Below are positions 63,051 through 64,000 of a stretch of DNA of 64,000 bases, piece after piece (position 1 is the stretch's first letter; each line of letters starts with the position of its first letter). Both the position numbers and the translations under genes were made by a program. Where the stretch lies: contig NZ_LHVK01000007.1 in the NCBI RefSeq assembly GCF_001269905.1, positions 124,001 to 188,000 of the forward strand. The letters are read 5' to 3'. Source of the DNA: Pseudomonas corrugata. GTDB taxonomy: Bacteria; Pseudomonadota; Gammaproteobacteria; Pseudomonadales; Pseudomonadaceae. The notes under the pieces are model-generated. The model saw nothing but the letters and a program-made list of their open reading frames with translations. It was not told the origin of the DNA and ran no database searches.

Positions 63051-63926
63051 TTACGGTTTGGACAGCGCGTCGTACAGCGTGTTGAGGTTGTATTCGAACA
63101 GGCCGGTGAAGGAACTGGCTGGTCCGCTGGCAGCGAGGGCATCGGAGTACAGCGTGCCGCCGATCTGAGCGCCGCTCTCATCGGCGATCTGCTTGAGCAG
63201 GCGTGCGTCCTTGATGTTCTCCATGAACACCGCTTTGACGTGCGCCTGACGAATCTGGGTAATCAGCGCTGCGACTTCGGCGGCTGACGGCTCGCGTTCA
63301 GTGGACAGTCCCTGTGGTGCTATGAAGTCGATGCCATAGGCCTGACCCAGATAACCGAATGCATCATGAGACGTCACGATCTTGCGGTTGCCTGGCGGCA
63401 GGGAACCGAGCTTGGCCTTGGCATCCGCGAGCAGCGCGTAGATCTTCTTCAGGTACGCTTGGCTGTTGCGCTCATAATCGGCTTTGTTGGCGGGGTCGGC
63501 GGCTTCCAATGCCTTGGTAATGTTGTTCACATACAGCTCGGCATTCGCCAGGTTGTGCCAGGCGTGTGGGTCGGGAACGGTCTCCCCGTCTTCATCCAGC
63601 GAGCGCGGAATCACGCCATGACTGGCGCTGATGACGGGCGCGCCGGTTTCCGTGCTGGTGACCAGGCGATCCAGCCAAGGCTCGAAGCCCAACCCATTCT
63701 TGATGATCAATTTTGCACCGAGCAGCGCCTTGGCATCGTCCGGCGTCGGTTCGTAAGTGTGCGCATCGGCGTCTGGTCCGACCATGTTGGTAATCTGGAT
63801 ATGCTCGCCACCGACCTGTCGGGTCATGTCGGCAAGAATGCTGAAACTGGTAACCACCTGAAGTTTCTCGGCGGCGGACAAGGACATCGACAGCATCAAA
63901 CTGAATAGCACGAGCAGGGCGCGCAT
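63051..63926 (-). CDS. Periplasmic metal-binding protein of a zinc/manganese ABC transporter (cluster A-I)
   Basis: 291 residues. The signal peptide (MRALLVLFSLMLSMSLSA, cut before AEKLQ) is followed by the family fold: VVTSFSILADMTRQVGGEHIQI, metal His in DADAHTYEPTPDDAK, HAWHNLANAELYV, SHDAFGYLGQAYG and FMENIKD. ATG 63926 has GAGG 9 nt upstream; ATG 63941 overlapping the upstream stop (ATGA) is the alternative. Which metal is carried cannot be fixed from the sequence; no His-rich loop typical of ZnuA is present, so Mn or an AztC-like Zn protein is possible. Confidence 0.9.
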   Translation of the reverse strand: MRALLVLFSLMLSMSLSAAEKLQVVTSFSILADMTRQVGGEHIQITNMVGPDADAHTYEPTPDDAKALLGAKLIIKNGLGFEPWLDRLVTSTETGAPVISASHGVIPRSLDEDGETVPDPHAWHNLANAELYVNNITKALEAADPANKADYERNSQAYLKKIYALLADAKAKLGSLPPGNRKIVTSHDAFGYLGQAYGIDFIAPQGLSTEREPSAAEVAALITQIRQAHVKAVFMENIKDARLLKQIADESGAQIGGTLYSDALAASGPASSFTGLFEYNLNTLYDALSKP

Positions 63927-63937
63927 CGGGAAACACC

Positions 63938-64000
63938 TCATGGGGATGTGAACAGGGGCGGGCGGTGCAGCAGACCGTGTACCGGACCGACTATCACGGA
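63938..64000 (-). CDS. C-terminal end of a metal ABC transporter permease (runs off the right edge)
   Basis: Twenty codons, open to the window edge, then TGA at 63938-63940. The fragment SVIVGPVHGLLHRPPLFTSP resembles permease tails of this family, and the gene lies directly upstream of the binding-protein gene with a 4-bp ATGA junction or an 11-bp gap. Too short for certainty. Confidence 0.5.
   Translation of the reverse strand, partial: SVIVGPVHGLLHRPPLFTSP

Overview
The window is the replication-origin region of a chromosome from the Pseudomonas fluorescens species complex. The evidence is the gene order dnaA-dnaN-recF-gyrB to the left and rpmH-rnpA-yidD-yidC-mnmE-mnmG-rsmG-parA-parB-atpIBEFHAGDC-glmU-glmR-glmS to the right of a DnaA-box-rich gap, the Pseudomonas-type protein sequences, and three REP-like repeat families typical of this group. 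Genes in the core lead away from the origin on both sides. No tRNA, rRNA, CRISPR array, prophage or insertion sequence was seen.

Layout. 1-3270: start of a CHASE2-type sensor kinase that lacks its sensor domain, a divergent OmpR-type regulator, a palindrome cluster and a GABA-type permease. 3271-10092: gyrB, recF, dnaN, dnaA and oriC, with a perfect parS in recF. 10093-18787: ribosome/membrane/tRNA-modification genes, a second origin-like gap between mnmE and mnmG, and the ParAB system. 18833-26106: the ATP synthase operon, with stable hairpins between some cistrons. 26166-30352: amino-sugar genes glmU, glmR, glmS, ending in an empty attTn7 site. 30385-32274: a dCache chemoreceptor. 32447-37266: an NAD salvage locus (nrtR, second nadD, pncA, pncB, nadE) followed by nudK, with two matching NrtR-type operators in the divergent promoter.

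37267-43830 is a catabolic cassette: a tripartite tricarboxylate transporter (tctCBA), an L-talarate/galactarate dehydratase and an FAD-linked hydroxyacid dehydrogenase. It is bracketed by the real 3' end of nudK and a 190-bp, 92% identical, nonsense-mutated copy of that same 3' end, so it looks like an insertion or duplication event. Directly beyond it lie a FtrA/GlxA-type regulator and, divergently, a 247-residue Fe(II)/2-oxoglutarate enzyme. In this enzyme the usual metal-binding HxD is H149-W-G151. That is the hallmark of the BesD/HalB/HalD free-amino-acid radical halogenases and is the most striking gene in the window.

45753-64000: an LtaS-like sulfatase-fold membrane enzyme, a LysR regulator, a glutathione transferase, a DUF3142 lipoprotein overlapping a large repeat protein, a REPIN, and a four-gene overlapping operon of three SPFH/band-7 proteins (one with a 17-histidine tail) plus a P1B-type metal ATPase. 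After these come cyclopropane-fatty-acid synthase, cardiolipin synthase, a DUF3617 protein, and a metal-binding ABC lipoprotein/periplasmic protein with the end of its permease. A further parS-like site lies in the third SPFH gene, about 46 kb from oriC.
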